Part shown: in pieces, positions 1 to 8,982 of the stretch
Position numbering within the stretch: the stretch's first letter is position 1
Layout: each line of letters starts with the position of its first letter
Assembly (NCBI GenBank): GCA_013178045.1
Contig: JABLXP010000003.1
Span: 1 to 64,000, forward strand
Direction of reading: 5' to 3'
DNA: 64,000 bases
Source: Bacillota bacterium
Lineage (GTDB): Bacteria; Bacillota; Ch66
Translations under genes and position numbers: made by a program
The notes under the pieces: generated by a model
What the model saw: only the letters and a program-made list of their open reading frames with translations
What the model was told of the DNA's origin: nothing
Databases searched by the model: none

Positions 1-176
1 GCCTGGAATAAAATGTTAAATTACATTGTGGTTTGGTTTTTGACCTTAATCTAGCGAAAAAAGAGTACATCTAAACGACTAACAATGTTTTACCTTTAAC
101 AAAAAAGCTAATTTTGCAAAAGGCTCATAATAAATAGCAAATAGCACATTATAACAACAAAAGGAGCAGCTTTTTC

Positions 177-726
177 ATGCAAATAATCACCACAGAATTC
201 TATATGAACCCAATAGAATACAAACAAAATTTCAAGCTGTTGGATATCAACCGGCCTGAATCCTGCCCGCATTGCCAGCACTGGCATACCCTGCATAAGC
301 ACGGCTGTTATTTCCGAAATGTGCTTGATGAGCATTATGAGGAGCGGATTCCAATCATCCGGGCTATGCTGCAGAGATTGTAAGCATACGGTCTCCTTAT
401 TGCCCACCTTTGTGCTGCCTCACTTCCAATATTCTCTGCACTTCATCATGAAAGCCCTGGAAATAATCTTTATTACCCTGGCTGAGTTCAAAGCTCGGTG
501 GACAACGTTATTCCGCTTTTACAAGCGCCGGTTTTACCATAATCTAAACCGCATTGAGTTGTTTTTCCGCGACCAAGGTTGGTCGGAAGCTCGACCAACT
601 GACGAAAAAGAAAGAGCCATAAAAGTGTTCGGCCTGTGCGCGTCCTTCCCAAAAGCGGAAACTTTTTCCCAATTATGTGCCCAATCTGATTATGTAGTCA
701 TAAATAGTGAATCTCTACATAAATAA
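177..726 (+). pseudogene. DUF6431-type transposon protein, frameshifted and cut by the RIT element
   Basis: The ATG at 177 follows AAAGGAGCAGC. The first frame gives a zinc-binding start with a CPHC pair near residue 32. It is lost near 360-366, where the adjacent frame picks up a second pair (CRDC), so one base appears to have been gained between the two halves of a Cys4 motif. The second frame then runs through a basic, aromatic-rich helical region. From 672 onward the reading frame lies inside the left inverted repeat of the RIT element, so the last 18 codons or so are foreign and the true C-terminus is missing. The family name is from memory of N-terminally zinc-binding DUF6431 proteins found with transposases; its biochemical role is not known to me. 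Confidence 0.6.
672..697 (+). repeat. Left terminal inverted repeat of the RIT element
   Basis: It reads ATTATGTGCCCA, four bases, then ATTATGT, and matches the reverse complement of 4141-4166 at 23 of 26 positions. Two direct ATTATGT copies sit inside it, 17 bases apart. A third, inverted copy lies at 754-760. Confidence 0.8.
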
Positions 727-762
727 TAAAGCCCGGGGCAGGGGATTTTGGGAACATAATTT

Positions 763-1782
763 TCATAGAGAATCAAGCCAAGATAACAGCGTTTCGTCCT
801 CTCGCCAAATTGGTTTGGTGTGGTATACCACAGAAGAACTATTCTTGGGTTCACAAACCCGTAAGGCTGCCTCCTTCATTCGAGTAGTGATCTCTGCGTA
901 ACGATTGGTGGTATCTAAGCTTACATGTCCAAGCCAACTGCGAATCACGTTCACCTCCACCCCTGACTCCAACAAATGCACGGTTGCTGTATGCCGGAAC
1001 ATATGGGGGCTTACACGCCGCGGAGGCGCTGCTTTCTTATTCTTTTGAAGTGAGTCGGTATGGCAACGAACGATCTTGTAAATACCGTATCGACTAAGAG
1101 GCTTTCCATTCTAAGAAAGGAAGACTGCGTCCCCTGGTGTAGCATTGATGGTTTTTTGCCCGAGGAGAGTTTTTAGCAGGTTGGTCGTCTCCTCCCATAA
1201 AGGACAGGTCCTCCACTTGTCTCCCTTCCCGTGTAGTCTAACTCGGGGCGAGGCATCAAGGTCTAGGTCTCCTACGCGTAAGTCCGCCAACCTCCTGAAC
1301 ACGGGCACCCGTGTTGTAAACAAACATAAAAAGCGCACGGTCCCGTAGCGCATAGCTTCCTTTAGAGGGTAAATGTGCAAAAAGCGTAGAGATCTCTTCT
1401 CGTTCCAAGAAAGATGTTTCAGGGGGGGCACGCGCTTCATGGGTATAGCCGCTACCTGCTCGGAAATCAAAAGCATCTCGGGAATCCTCCTGGCAATGTA
1501 ACCGAAGAAGGTGTGCAAAACCATAAGGCGGTGGTTGCGGGTTCGAATATGATTTTTGCGATCCTCTTCGAGATAATGAAGGAATTCCTTAACCCGTTCA
1601 AAGGTCAGATCCTGGAGGGAGAGGCGGGTAATTTTACGCCGCATGTTAGCTGAGACAAATTGGAGGAAGAGCCGAATGGTATCTCGATAGCTTTTTATCG
1701 ACGCCGGACGCAACCCCTTTTGAGTTGCAAGGTAGTCTGTGAAAAAAGAATATGTGATGCGACCTAGATTCTCATCATTCAT
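763..1782 (-). pseudogene. RitC-like tyrosine recombinase, frameshifted
   Basis: Third recombinase of the trio. The ATG at 1782 overlaps the RitB stop by 4 bp. The N-terminal SAM-like core-binding domain is readable to about 1111 in one frame. A shift near 1103-1110 then moves the catalytic end (HMFRHTA with the H-x-x-R box, WLGHVS box, catalytic Tyr in TTNRYAE) into another frame that stops at 763. The first catalytic Arg region is also distorted (TTRVPVFRRLADL where a GARxxEL-type motif is expected), suggesting further small indels. Confidence 0.8.
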
Positions 1783-2771
1783 GGTGACACCTCCTGTAGG
1801 GTAGAGGCCGCAAACCGCTCAAAACAACGGTTGGCCTCCAGAAGTAAATCGGGTGTAATGGTCAGGTAGACCGCGGTTGAATTCGGACTGACGTGGCCTA
1901 AAAAAGTTGCTAAATGGAGTTGGGCGTTCCCGGATCGATATCTTCGCGCGGTACCAACGGAGCAGGGTGCCTACGGCAAATGAGTGCCGCAAATCGTGCA
2001 CACGGGGAGGCAAGACTCCCTGAGGCATTCGCAATCCAAGCTAGGAAACCAAGGAATGAAAGACCCGGTCGATGGTGTGGCGGTTTATGGGACGGTCGCC
2101 ACTGAAGGTAAACAAGGGCACCTCTGCTAGAAGTGATCCGTGTTTCTTTGCCCGTAACTGAAGATACTCCCCGAGAAGCGTTCGCATGCGAGGTCCAAAG
2201 GGAACGAGGCGACTCTTGGCAAACTTTGTTTGACGAATGACCAGCAATGAGCGTTCGAAGTCAACATCCTTTATAAACAGAGCCGGGTTACCTTCCCAAC
2301 CCTAAGGCCAAAACCGTATAGCAGAGTAAATATGGTCCGATAGGTAGGACCCCGGAGGGGTGCAATTCTGATATCTGTCAGGTTCTCTGCACAAGCCAAC
2401 AACTTCCGTGCCATATCGGGCGTGAATAGAAAGGGAATCCTCTGCGAGGTCTCTCGCCGCGTCTGCATGCGCAAAGGAAAGTTAGTCAAATAAGAGTGTT
2501 TTATCAACCAGGTGAATAACCGTTCAAGGACACTGATCAAATGGTTGTAGCTTCGCGGTCTTTTTCGAGGTCGGGAGGCCAGGAAATCGTAAACAAGCTC
2601 TGCGGTGACCCCTTCGATGGTTTGCACCTTCTGTTGGACCAAAAAGGTGTCTAATGAGCGGAGAACGTATTCTTCACTGAAGAAACTCTGTCCAAGGGCA
2701 CGCTTGTAAGCAAGGAAATTTTGGATTGCTTCTGCCAGAGGACTTTGGAAGCCGTTCCAAGTCGATCTCAT
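1779..2771 (-). pseudogene. RitB-like tyrosine recombinase, frameshifted
   Basis: The middle recombinase starts at ATG 2771 inside the RitA stop. Readable pieces are a core-binding domain with the Arg I region YGFGLRVGKV (frame ends at 2271), a strand-rich catalytic segment (2247-2041), the HDLRHSF box (about 2000) and, after another shift near 1925, FLGHVS followed by the Tyr in STAVYLT. The last frame stops at 1779, exactly overlapping the RitC start. At least three frame breaks separate the pieces. All expected tyrosine-recombinase boxes can still be found, so decay looks recent. Confidence 0.8.
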
Positions 2772-4021
2772 AGGATCTCCTCCCCCACGCCGGAGCCGAT
2801 TTCTCGGAGGGCCTCTACATCCACTTTGGCGTAAACTTCCGTCGGTTTCGCACTCCGATGACCCACGTAGTCACCGATGGCTTTTAGGGAAAAATCGGCA
2901 TCTACAAGCCGCTGCACGCATGTGTGGCAAAGAGTGTGAGTCCTGGCCTAGTCACAGGGATTCCGGCCTTCTGTAGGTAGTGAGATGCGCGATCGGATAC
3001 GCCAGAGAAAGTCAGGGGTCTGTAAGGGGCCATTACTTGGAAAAAGATATGGCGTTCGGAAGTTTTGGGCCTGCCATGTTGGAGATAATCCAGGATCGCC
3101 TCCCCCACGATAGGGGACAGGGGGTATGCCGTGGAATGGTCGGCCTTCCGTTCAGGCACCCGGAGCCGCTCTCTTCGCCAATCAATATCATCCAGGGTTA
3201 AAGCTGCGATCTCCCTTGCCCTCAGTCCATAGGTTACCAAAAGGAGCAGGATGGCGTGGTCTCGTTTGCCAAGAGGCGTCCGGCGGTCAACCGTTTCCAG
3301 CATGCGGTTAACCTCATCCCAGGTGATAGAACGCGGTATGCTCGAGAGGCGATACAGACGAGGACAATCTACGGTGTCGCTCAGATCTTTTGCTACGATT
3401 CGTTCACGGTGAGATATCAAAGAAAAACCCGCAACGCTGTGCATCGGACACTAAGACTAGTTTTGCACAATCCGCTGCTATTGGTTAAAAACCGCTTAGG
3501 ATGACTGGCGAAAGGGTATGGAGTTCGTGTAAGCTGATCTCTTGGAGATAGTTTTCGAAGGAGCGAAGATTACTCCTGTAATGGACGAGGGTGCTTTCCT
3601 TGAGGCCCCTCTCATTTTGCAGGTAATCGAAAAAGCCCGGGGCAAGGTCCTGAAATGGCTCGCGCGCTCGACCCTTGTCCCCAAAACTTGGGATGACCAA
3701 ACATAACATTTGCTCTACAGGGTTTCGGGCTTCTTCTTCTACTCTCTTCCGAGCTTGGTCGATTTTACACCCTTGGCCATGTTTTTTGACCCAATGCAGT
3801 GTGAACCCTTCAATGTACCCAGTCAATTCTTCCAATTTTGTCGCCCCGTGCTGCCGGGTAAATTCTCCAAATTCCATCAAAAGCGGAATACGTCGTAGAA
3901 CGGATCGAGAGGAATAGCCATTTTCGGTAAGCCACTCAACGTACCTTTCGATGGGGCCACCAATCCACGAGGCTCGAACACGATCGCACGTTTCCGGACG
4001 GACATAATAGCGTTCCAGCAT
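2768..4021 (-). pseudogene. RitA-like tyrosine recombinase, frameshifted and catalytic-site mutant
   Basis: First gene of the trio. The ATG at 4021 has AAAGGAGG eight bases upstream. The N-terminal half runs to a stop at 3485 in GGTTTTTAACC, where one lost T in the run would explain the break. The middle holds the Arg I motif YGLRAREI, and a second shift lies near 2945-2965. The final frame contains YVGHRS and the catalytic Tyr (TEVYAKV). The Arg II box reads HTLCHT instead of H-x-x-R-H, a Cys for the catalytic Arg, so the protein would be inactive even if the frames were repaired. Confidence 0.8.
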
Positions 4022-4140
4022 TAGAACAACCTCCTTTAACAAATGTTTGAAGCTATTCTAAGCTAAAACTCGTAAAATGGAAATTATGTGGCCACTTTTA
4101 AACTCCGATCTTTGGCTCATGCTACAAATTAGGCTACCTG

Positions 4141-4166
4141 CCACATAATTAGAATGGGCACATAAT
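4141..4166 (-). repeat. Right terminal inverted repeat of the RIT element
   Basis: Reverse complement of the left repeat at 672-697 with three mismatches. An additional forward ATTATGT lies inward at 4083-4089, mirroring the inner copy at the left end. Immediately outside (4165-4176) the minus-strand reading is VYVD of the interrupted DDE transposase, so this marks the exact junction. Confidence 0.8.
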
Positions 4167-4840
4167 CCACATAAACCGCGTCTGGAACGCCCCGCTTCAA
4201 GATGGCTTTCCGGAAAGTATCTTCTAAGGCCGGCAGCCGCTAGTCAAGGTAAAACTCCCCGTGGCACAAAAGCCGGGTGGCATCATCAATAAAGAAAGGC
4301 CACCAGGTAGGTCCTGAGCTTTCGTTTGGGGTTTTCGGGATGGGGTAAATACGGTCCATATTTGATGTCAGCCTGCCACAGGCGGTTCCGCTTTTCTTTT
4401 TGAAAGCGCTGGTGACCAGGTAAAGTTCGATTGGTTTCCTGTCTAGTTAAGCCCAGGCGCGACAGGTGTCTGCTCAGGGTCGACCGGGCAAGCTTTCCCG
4501 GACGGGTTTTCTGCTTCCCTTCCAGGATCTCGATAACCTGGCTGACACTCCGTTCGGGAAACTCAGCCTTAAGTTTAATTGCTTCCTGGATAATTTCGGG
4601 GGCAATCGTCCGACTTTTTCCCTGATCGGATCTGACTTTGGGCATAAGGCCGGACAATCCTTGTTGTCGGTAAAGCTGCAGGTAACGGCGCAGGGTGCGC
4701 GACGAAATCTTGCCGCGGGCTAGAATCTCATTTCGCCGCCGGCGCTTCTCCGCTGCTTCCAGATCCGGTTCAAGCAGGGGTGCAATCAGGGCGAAACGCT
4801 CAAGCGCTATGTCCTGTTGGGTGTATTTATCTTCTGACAT
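4165..4840 (-). pseudogene. DDE transposase (IS481/Mu-like integrase fold), truncated and frameshifted
   Basis: The chosen start, ATG 4840, has AAGGAG nine bases upstream. The N-terminal half holds two helix-turn-helix-like segments (SSRTLRRYL; ARSTLSRHL) and the first DDE region (RLWQADIKYGP). The frame breaks near 4286, where a 4-base CTTT duplication precedes IDDATRLL. A TAG then replaces a likely CAG after HGEFYLD. The reading frame ends at VYVD, where the next Asp-Asn-Gly motif would follow; the RIT inverted repeat begins instead. It was thus hit by at least three lesions, the last being the RIT insertion. Confidence 0.78.
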
Positions 4841-4929
4841 CCAGACCATCTCCTTGTTAAAATATAGTGTTTTTTTCCACCATACCACGATTAAAGGATG
4901 GCCAGGAGCCCAAACTATGTGGAATTAGC

Positions 4930-5425
4930 TACAGCCAGAGGCCGACCACGTCCATGGTCAGCCAGATGTTTACTGCTCCCAGTACCGACGTAGAGTCTAC
5001 AGGAGGCAGTTTATCTAAGGCGGCCCGTAACTGCTGCCAGGGAGAAGACCAATTTTCTCTGATGAGTGAAACTATTCGCTTTGATAAGTTGTGGAAATGT
5101 CTTGTCCACCCTGGACCCGTTCTGGCGGTACCTGACCAGCAACCACTTCCCCAACCGCCGGGGCAATAACCTCCATTGAATAATGGCGATAGGGGGCAAT
5201 GAAATCGGGTAGGATGGCGTGAGTGCGGCGACAGTTACCGCAACGGTAGCGGGCGATAGGAATTCTGACTACGGTTCCATCGGCGGTGATTAATTTGCGC
5301 TGGTATTGCCCGTGAGCAGCCATTTTTGTGTCACATAGGGGGCAAAACTGCGGTTTTTGCCCCAGAATATGTAAATATGTTGCCAAATATTCCTTTACTG
5401 AAGCGCCTAAATACGTTACAATCAA
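4930..5425 (-). pseudogene. Second DUF6431-type protein, frameshifted, upstream of the DDE gene
   Basis: From about 5425 the frame shows CPLC and CGNC zinc pairs (residues about 28-31 and 63-66) followed by the HAILPDFIAPYRHYS segment typical of the same family as the gene at 177, but of a different subfamily. The frame breaks around 5072-5110. A neighbouring frame continues with a basic helical stretch to about 4930. It lies directly upstream of, and in line with, the DDE transposase, so the two probably formed one transposon. The exact end is uncertain. Confidence 0.5.
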
Positions 5426-5433
5426 GATGTGTT

Positions 5434-5634
5434 TTATGGAAGTCTTCGGTAAGGGAGTTTGCCAGCTCGTTTAACCTTACTCGAAGGCTTTTCCTTTTCT
5501 CCTTGCTCAGATTTCTTTCTCTTATTTTTCGTCAGGAGAAGAATAAATCCCTTTTCTAAATGGCCACTGAATCTGAGCAAGGTATGGTCAAATAGAGTGA
5601 GCGGAAACATCATCCCCTTAACCAGTTCATCCAT
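5434..5634 (-). other. Possible small or truncated gene after the terminase small subunit
   Basis: A 66-codon frame starts at an ATG that overlaps the end of the upstream terminase gene, the spacing expected for the next gene of a phage packaging operon. It is Lys/Glu-rich at its C-terminus and resembles nothing I recognise. It ends right at the border with the DUF6431 transposon. It may be the cut 5' end of a larger phage gene, for example the terminase large subunit, but the sequence does not prove it. Confidence 0.3.
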
Positions 5635-6148
5635 TCTCCGTTTCTTCCCAGGCCTTTTTCAGAAGGTCAGCCAGGCTGACTTCCACGTTTACATCAACCT
5701 TGTCCTTAAACATCCCCAGGTGCTTGCCTAGTTTCTCTAAAGCTGGACATTTGCCATGCAACTTTATTTTCCTGGTTCTTTTGGTACCGCCTGACGGTAG
5801 TTCAATCTCTGTTTCTGAAACCTCAATAATAGCGGCCGCATCATCTTCTGAAAGATCGCAACTGGGTTTTAGACGAATGCTGCCGAAGTCATCCCATTCC
5901 ACAAAGTCAGTTATCTTTGCAAAGCCTATTCTGGCATATTCTCGAATGACTCTGTCCTGGTTAATGCCGGTACGCTTTGAACGTTCAGCAATAGCTTTGT
6001 CGATTGCTTCCCTAATGCTAAATAGCTGTGCTCCCTGCTCATGAGCAGTTTTTGCACTGTAACCTGCTCGAATAGCTGCAGCAGTGGCGTTTAAATCAAT
6101 CAGGTATTCTTCCACGAATCTTTGTTGTTTTGGTGTGAGTTTGACCAT
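5627..6148 (-). CDS. Phage terminase small subunit
   Basis: The product (about 173 aa) begins with LTPKQQRFVEEYL and the N-A-T-A-A-A-I-R-A-G-Y helix that define the DNA-binding domain of XtmA/TerS small subunits. Its role in a phage is to recognise the packaging site and load the large subunit. ATG 6148 is chosen because AAGAGGTGG lies about seven bases upstream; GTG codons further up are less likely. No large subunit, portal or capsid gene follows, because the transposon remnants start at about 5430. It is therefore a prophage relic, though the gene itself is intact. Confidence 0.85.
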   Translation of the reverse strand: MVKLTPKQQRFVEEYLIDLNATAAAIRAGYSAKTAHEQGAQLFSIREAIDKAIAERSKRTGINQDRVIREYARIGFAKITDFVEWDDFGSIRLKPSCDLSEDDAAAIIEVSETEIELPSGGTKRTRKIKLHGKCPALEKLGKHLGMFKDKVDVNVEVSLADLLKKAWEETENG

Positions 6149-6163
6149 TATCACCACCTCTTC

Positions 6164-6192
6164 TTGACAATACGTATAGCACGTATTATAAT
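6164..6192 (+). promoter_or_regulatory. Consensus promoter with overlapping operator for hicAB
   Basis: TTGACA (6164-6169), a 17-base spacer and TATAAT (6187-6192) make a perfect housekeeping promoter. The spacer is an inverted repeat, ATACGT-atagc-ACGTAT (6170-6186). Its position between the two promoter boxes suits autorepression by the HicB antitoxin or the HicAB complex. Confidence 0.75.
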
Positions 6193-6220
6193 TTAATCAT
6201 AGAAAGGAGACGATGAACAA

Positions 6221-6406
6221 ATGAAATTCCGGGAAATAGAGAACATAATCAAGAAAGATGGTTGGGAGTACTCATACACTGCGGGCTCTCATTACTACTA
6301 CAAACATCCAACCAAACCCGGAAAAGTATCAATCCCCTTTCATGGTAATAAAGACCTCAAAACCAAAACAGTAAACTCCATCCTCAAACAAGCGGGGCTG
6401 AAATAA
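6221..6406 (+). CDS. hicA: HicA mRNA interferase toxin
   Basis: A 61-aa protein of the double-stranded-RNA-binding-like HicA fold. The catalytic His lies in GSHYYYKHP (about residue 24), followed by the basic strand and the conserved ending (TVNSILKQAG). HicA cleaves mRNA independently of the ribosome and is held inactive by HicB. The start has GAAAGGAGACGATG upstream. The toxin-first order with hicB 48 bp downstream is the standard arrangement. It sits between a terminase relic and an IS110 remnant, consistent with an accessory origin. Confidence 0.92.
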   Translation: MKFREIENIIKKDGWEYSYTAGSHYYYKHPTKPGKVSIPFHGNKDLKTKTVNSILKQAGLK

Positions 6407-6454
6407 GTCCCATCTTGTGACGGATGTAATATAAAAATAAAGGAGGTTATTATA

Positions 6455-6862
6455 GTGAAATTAATTTATCCCGCTTGCTTTTACCCTTGTGAAGAAGGCG
6501 GATACACCGTAATTTTCCCTGATTTGCCAGGGTGTGTAACAGAAGGAGAAACTTTATCTGAAGCCGTGGATATGGCTATTGACGCAGCTTCAGGTTGGTT
6601 GTTGGAAGAAGTAGAAAACAATAAACCAATACCAAAAGCTTCAGACATCAAAAGCATTATTCCTGATGAATATGAGAACGGTTTTGTAAGCATTATTAGC
6701 GTTGACTTGGATGAGTACTCAAAAAAGTATGGGAACAAAGCTGTTAAAAAAACCCTGACTATTCCAGCCTGGCTAAACTCTATCGCGGAAAAAGAGAACG
6801 TCAACTTTTCTCAAATTCTTCAGGACGCTTTAGTAAAATATCTTGGAATTAAGCAGCCTTAA
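6455..6862 (+). CDS. hicB: HicB antitoxin
   Basis: The 135-aa partner of HicA. GTG 6455 is supported by AAAGGAGGT at about 6440. The N-terminal half is the degenerate RNase-H-like HicB fold (YTVIFPDLPGCVTEG at about 17-31, then the A-x-x-A-A-x-G-W-L helix). The C-terminal half carries a short ribbon-helix-helix-like segment (KKTLTIPAWLNSIAEKENV) that would bind the palindrome in the promoter. It neutralises HicA by direct binding and represses the operon. Confidence 0.9.
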   Translation: MKLIYPACFYPCEEGGYTVIFPDLPGCVTEGETLSEAVDMAIDAASGWLLEEVENNKPIPKASDIKSIIPDEYENGFVSIISVDLDEYSKKYGNKAVKKTLTIPAWLNSIAEKENVNFSQILQDALVKYLGIKQP

Positions 6863-6906
6863 ACCGGCTGCTTTCTTTCACACAAACCACCCATGCCGGC
6901 CGTCGT

Positions 6907-7231
6907 ATGCAAGACATCCTGGAAATCTGTTGTGGTCTTGATGCCCACATGGATCATCTTAACTACCACGGGAAGATATCCGCACGGGAAGTAGAGAATT
7001 TTGTAAAGGGGCGTGCTAAGAGCAAGCTCCATGAAATCAAACAGGCTGTCAAATGGTAAAATGGACGTTCACCAAAGGGAGTTCCTCAAGCTTTTACTAG
7101 GGTGGCTGGATCAGCACTACGAGCATCTTCACCAGGTAGAGCAAAAGCTGGAGGAAAAACTAAAGCAATACCAAATTACGTTTTGCTGTCTCCCTGACGA
7201 TCGCATTTTATCTTATCGCTCAATTGAATAA
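6907..7231 (+). pseudogene. IS110-family transposase remnant
   Basis: An ATG at 6907 opens with ILEICCGLDAH, the N-terminal strand of the RuvC-like DEDD domain of IS110 transposases, where a second acidic/Lys segment should follow. About two thirds of the catalytic domain is then missing. The frame rejoins in the linker helices (VKGRAKSKLHEIKQA, then after a shift near 7045 the QREFLKLLL and coiled segment) and stops at 7231. The C-terminal transposase_20 domain is absent. Internal deletion plus frameshift make it non-functional. Confidence 0.65.
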
Positions 7232-7258
7232 AGCACATTTTGTCACCGTTCACCTCTT

Positions 7259-8932
7259 TTATTTTACCTTTCCAGGTTCATTTAACTCCTGAAATCTGTT
7301 TTTAATATTGTCCATTCGTTTTAAAATATAGGCACTATCCCCCCGGTTTTCTGACAGCAGCAGTTCAATCGTTTTCAGCTCTTCGTTCATATAGGCCAAG
7401 GCTTGTGCCATCAAGTTATCCATCTCTTTGTGGGTTTTTTCGTTTAAATCCGAGGTCAGGCGGTGAAGATTCTTTTCTATTTCGTAAGGAATCCTGTTTC
7501 GGAAAAAGCGTTGGAAAACACTCCTAAATATAAACATAGGAAAAAGAAACCACAACATATCAAGATGAAAATCAAAAGACCTGCTGATGGAAATATCCGG
7601 CTTGTTTAAATTTCCAACAGTTATTTCCCATTTTTCCGGTTTCATTTGTACTCCGAGAACCCGATCCAGATTTTCACTTAATCTTTCCCGGAATGATTTT
7701 AAATAAAATGATAAATGCTTTTTGACCGCACTCAATAGTTCAAAAGACTTTGCCTCTTTGAGTAAGATTTCCTTTAATTCTAAAGCCAATGCCTGATTCA
7801 ACCACTGCTCGAACTGACGGGTCACTGCGTAAAGATTGCCTCTCCAGTTTGGAAAAACAGCCTTATATTCTTCAGTTATCTTTTTTTCAATCTCCTCTCT
7901 GAATGATTCTAAATAGACCCTAAAATTGTCACGGGTTTTTTCTTTATAACTACCGATGATCAGCAGAAGCTCCTGCCGAATAAAGTGAAAATTCAAACGC
8001 TCATCAAAAATCATTTCCTTAAGTTCATCTTTTTCGGACTCCTTTTTTAACGAAGCCTGGTAGGAAATGTTTAAGTAGGAAAGACAGTCGCTAACCAAGG
8101 AACTGACTTTATGGTGCAATATTTTCGTATAGATTTCGTCCCGATTCCGGGCTAGTGGAAGGAATATATCCTGTTCAATTTTTTGGTTATACTGGCGAGT
8201 GTTAAAATGGGTTGAATAACGAAATACGGGAAAATCTCTATCAAAGGTTTTTCTGAGCACTTCTTTAGTGAATAATTCAATTTCCTTTATTTGTTCCTCT
8301 TTAAATAAATCTGTCTTTGTAATGACAACAGCAATTTCCGGTGAATATAAGCAAATCTCTTTTAGAAGGCCCAATTCGTTTTCAGATATTGGCTTTTCGG
8401 CGCTTATTACAAAAAGCACCCCACCCGTCTCCGGGAACCAGTCTTTCGTTGTTTCCGTATTGTGTTTCCAGATACTTCCTATACCCGGAGTATCCACCAG
8501 TCTTAATTCCTTAACTTCGCTTAATGAAGGCAGTTCAACATCAACCAAAAATACATTTTTGCAATTCCCCGGGTTTTTCAATTCGGAAACATATTCCGCT
8601 ATATCGCCTATCGGTATTGTTACGCTTGTTCCATCTATAAAGGTTACAATTGCTTTTTCTTCCGGGCCAAATTTTATCCTAGTTATAATTGAAGTTACGG
8701 GAATATTACCGACAGGTAGTATGGAATTTCTTAGATACCCGTTTAAAAACGAACTTTTTCCCGCTTTGAACTGACCTAAAACCGCTATATCCAAATATTG
8801 ATTTTGCTGGGCAAAGTTATTCACACTCTGTACGGTTTTTTTCAGGGTATTCAACTGAAATTCATCGCACACTGAGTCGATTTCGTTCAAAATTTCTTTT
8901 AATCGGATAAGTGTTTGCGCTTTTGTTTCCAT
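7259..8932 (-). CDS. Bacterial dynamin-like GTPase
   Basis: A 557-aa large GTPase. G1 is GQFKAGKSS (53-61), a Thr for G2 lies near 80, G3 is DTPG (147-150) and G4 is TKTD (205-208). A long helical stalk follows. A hydrophobic stretch rich in Phe/Leu/Trp near 465-485 could be the membrane paddle. Members of this superfamily bind and remodel membranes; bacterial ones act in membrane repair, division or phage defence. It lies 50 bp downstream of the DUF6062 gene on the same strand, so the two are probably co-transcribed from the promoter at 9867-9895. What its specific role is here cannot be read from sequence. Confidence 0.85.
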   Translation of the reverse strand: METKAQTLIRLKEILNEIDSVCDEFQLNTLKKTVQSVNNFAQQNQYLDIAVLGQFKAGKSSFLNGYLRNSILPVGNIPVTSIITRIKFGPEEKAIVTFIDGTSVTIPIGDIAEYVSELKNPGNCKNVFLVDVELPSLSEVKELRLVDTPGIGSIWKHNTETTKDWFPETGGVLFVISAEKPISENELGLLKEICLYSPEIAVVITKTDLFKEEQIKEIELFTKEVLRKTFDRDFPVFRYSTHFNTRQYNQKIEQDIFLPLARNRDEIYTKILHHKVSSLVSDCLSYLNISYQASLKKESEKDELKEMIFDERLNFHFIRQELLLIIGSYKEKTRDNFRVYLESFREEIEKKITEEYKAVFPNWRGNLYAVTRQFEQWLNQALALELKEILLKEAKSFELLSAVKKHLSFYLKSFRERLSENLDRVLGVQMKPEKWEITVGNLNKPDISISRSFDFHLDMLWFLFPMFIFRSVFQRFFRNRIPYEIEKNLHRLTSDLNEKTHKEMDNLMAQALAYMNEELKTIELLLSENRGDSAYILKRMDNIKNRFQELNEPGKVK

Positions 8933-8982
8933 CGCTTTACCACCTTATGAATCACTCATGTGTGTTACTCGGGAAAGAACCT

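Larger units (their letters stand above)
672..4166 (-). mobile_element. Decayed RIT (recombinase-in-trio) element
   Basis: Three tyrosine-recombinase genes lie head to tail on the minus strand (RitA, RitB, RitC), each joined to the next by an ATGA stop/start overlap (2768-2771 and 1779-1782). This is the hallmark of RIT elements. The element is bounded by 26-bp imperfect inverted repeats (23 of 26 identical). Each end carries three copies of ATTATGT: two outer copies pointing inward (672, 689; reverse at 4143, 4160) and one inner copy in the opposite direction (reverse at 754; forward at 4083), likely recombinase binding sites. All three genes are frameshifted, so the element should be inactive unless helped in trans. 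Its right end interrupts a DDE transposase reading frame. Confidence 0.82.

Noticed and set aside
4930-5170. Plus-strand frame at 4867-5169
   Set aside because: Shadow of the minus-strand DUF6431 pseudogene, no start signal.
8268-8774. 168-codon plus-strand frame
   Set aside because: Lies wholly within the dynamin GTPase domain on the other strand; Ser/Phe-rich shadow.
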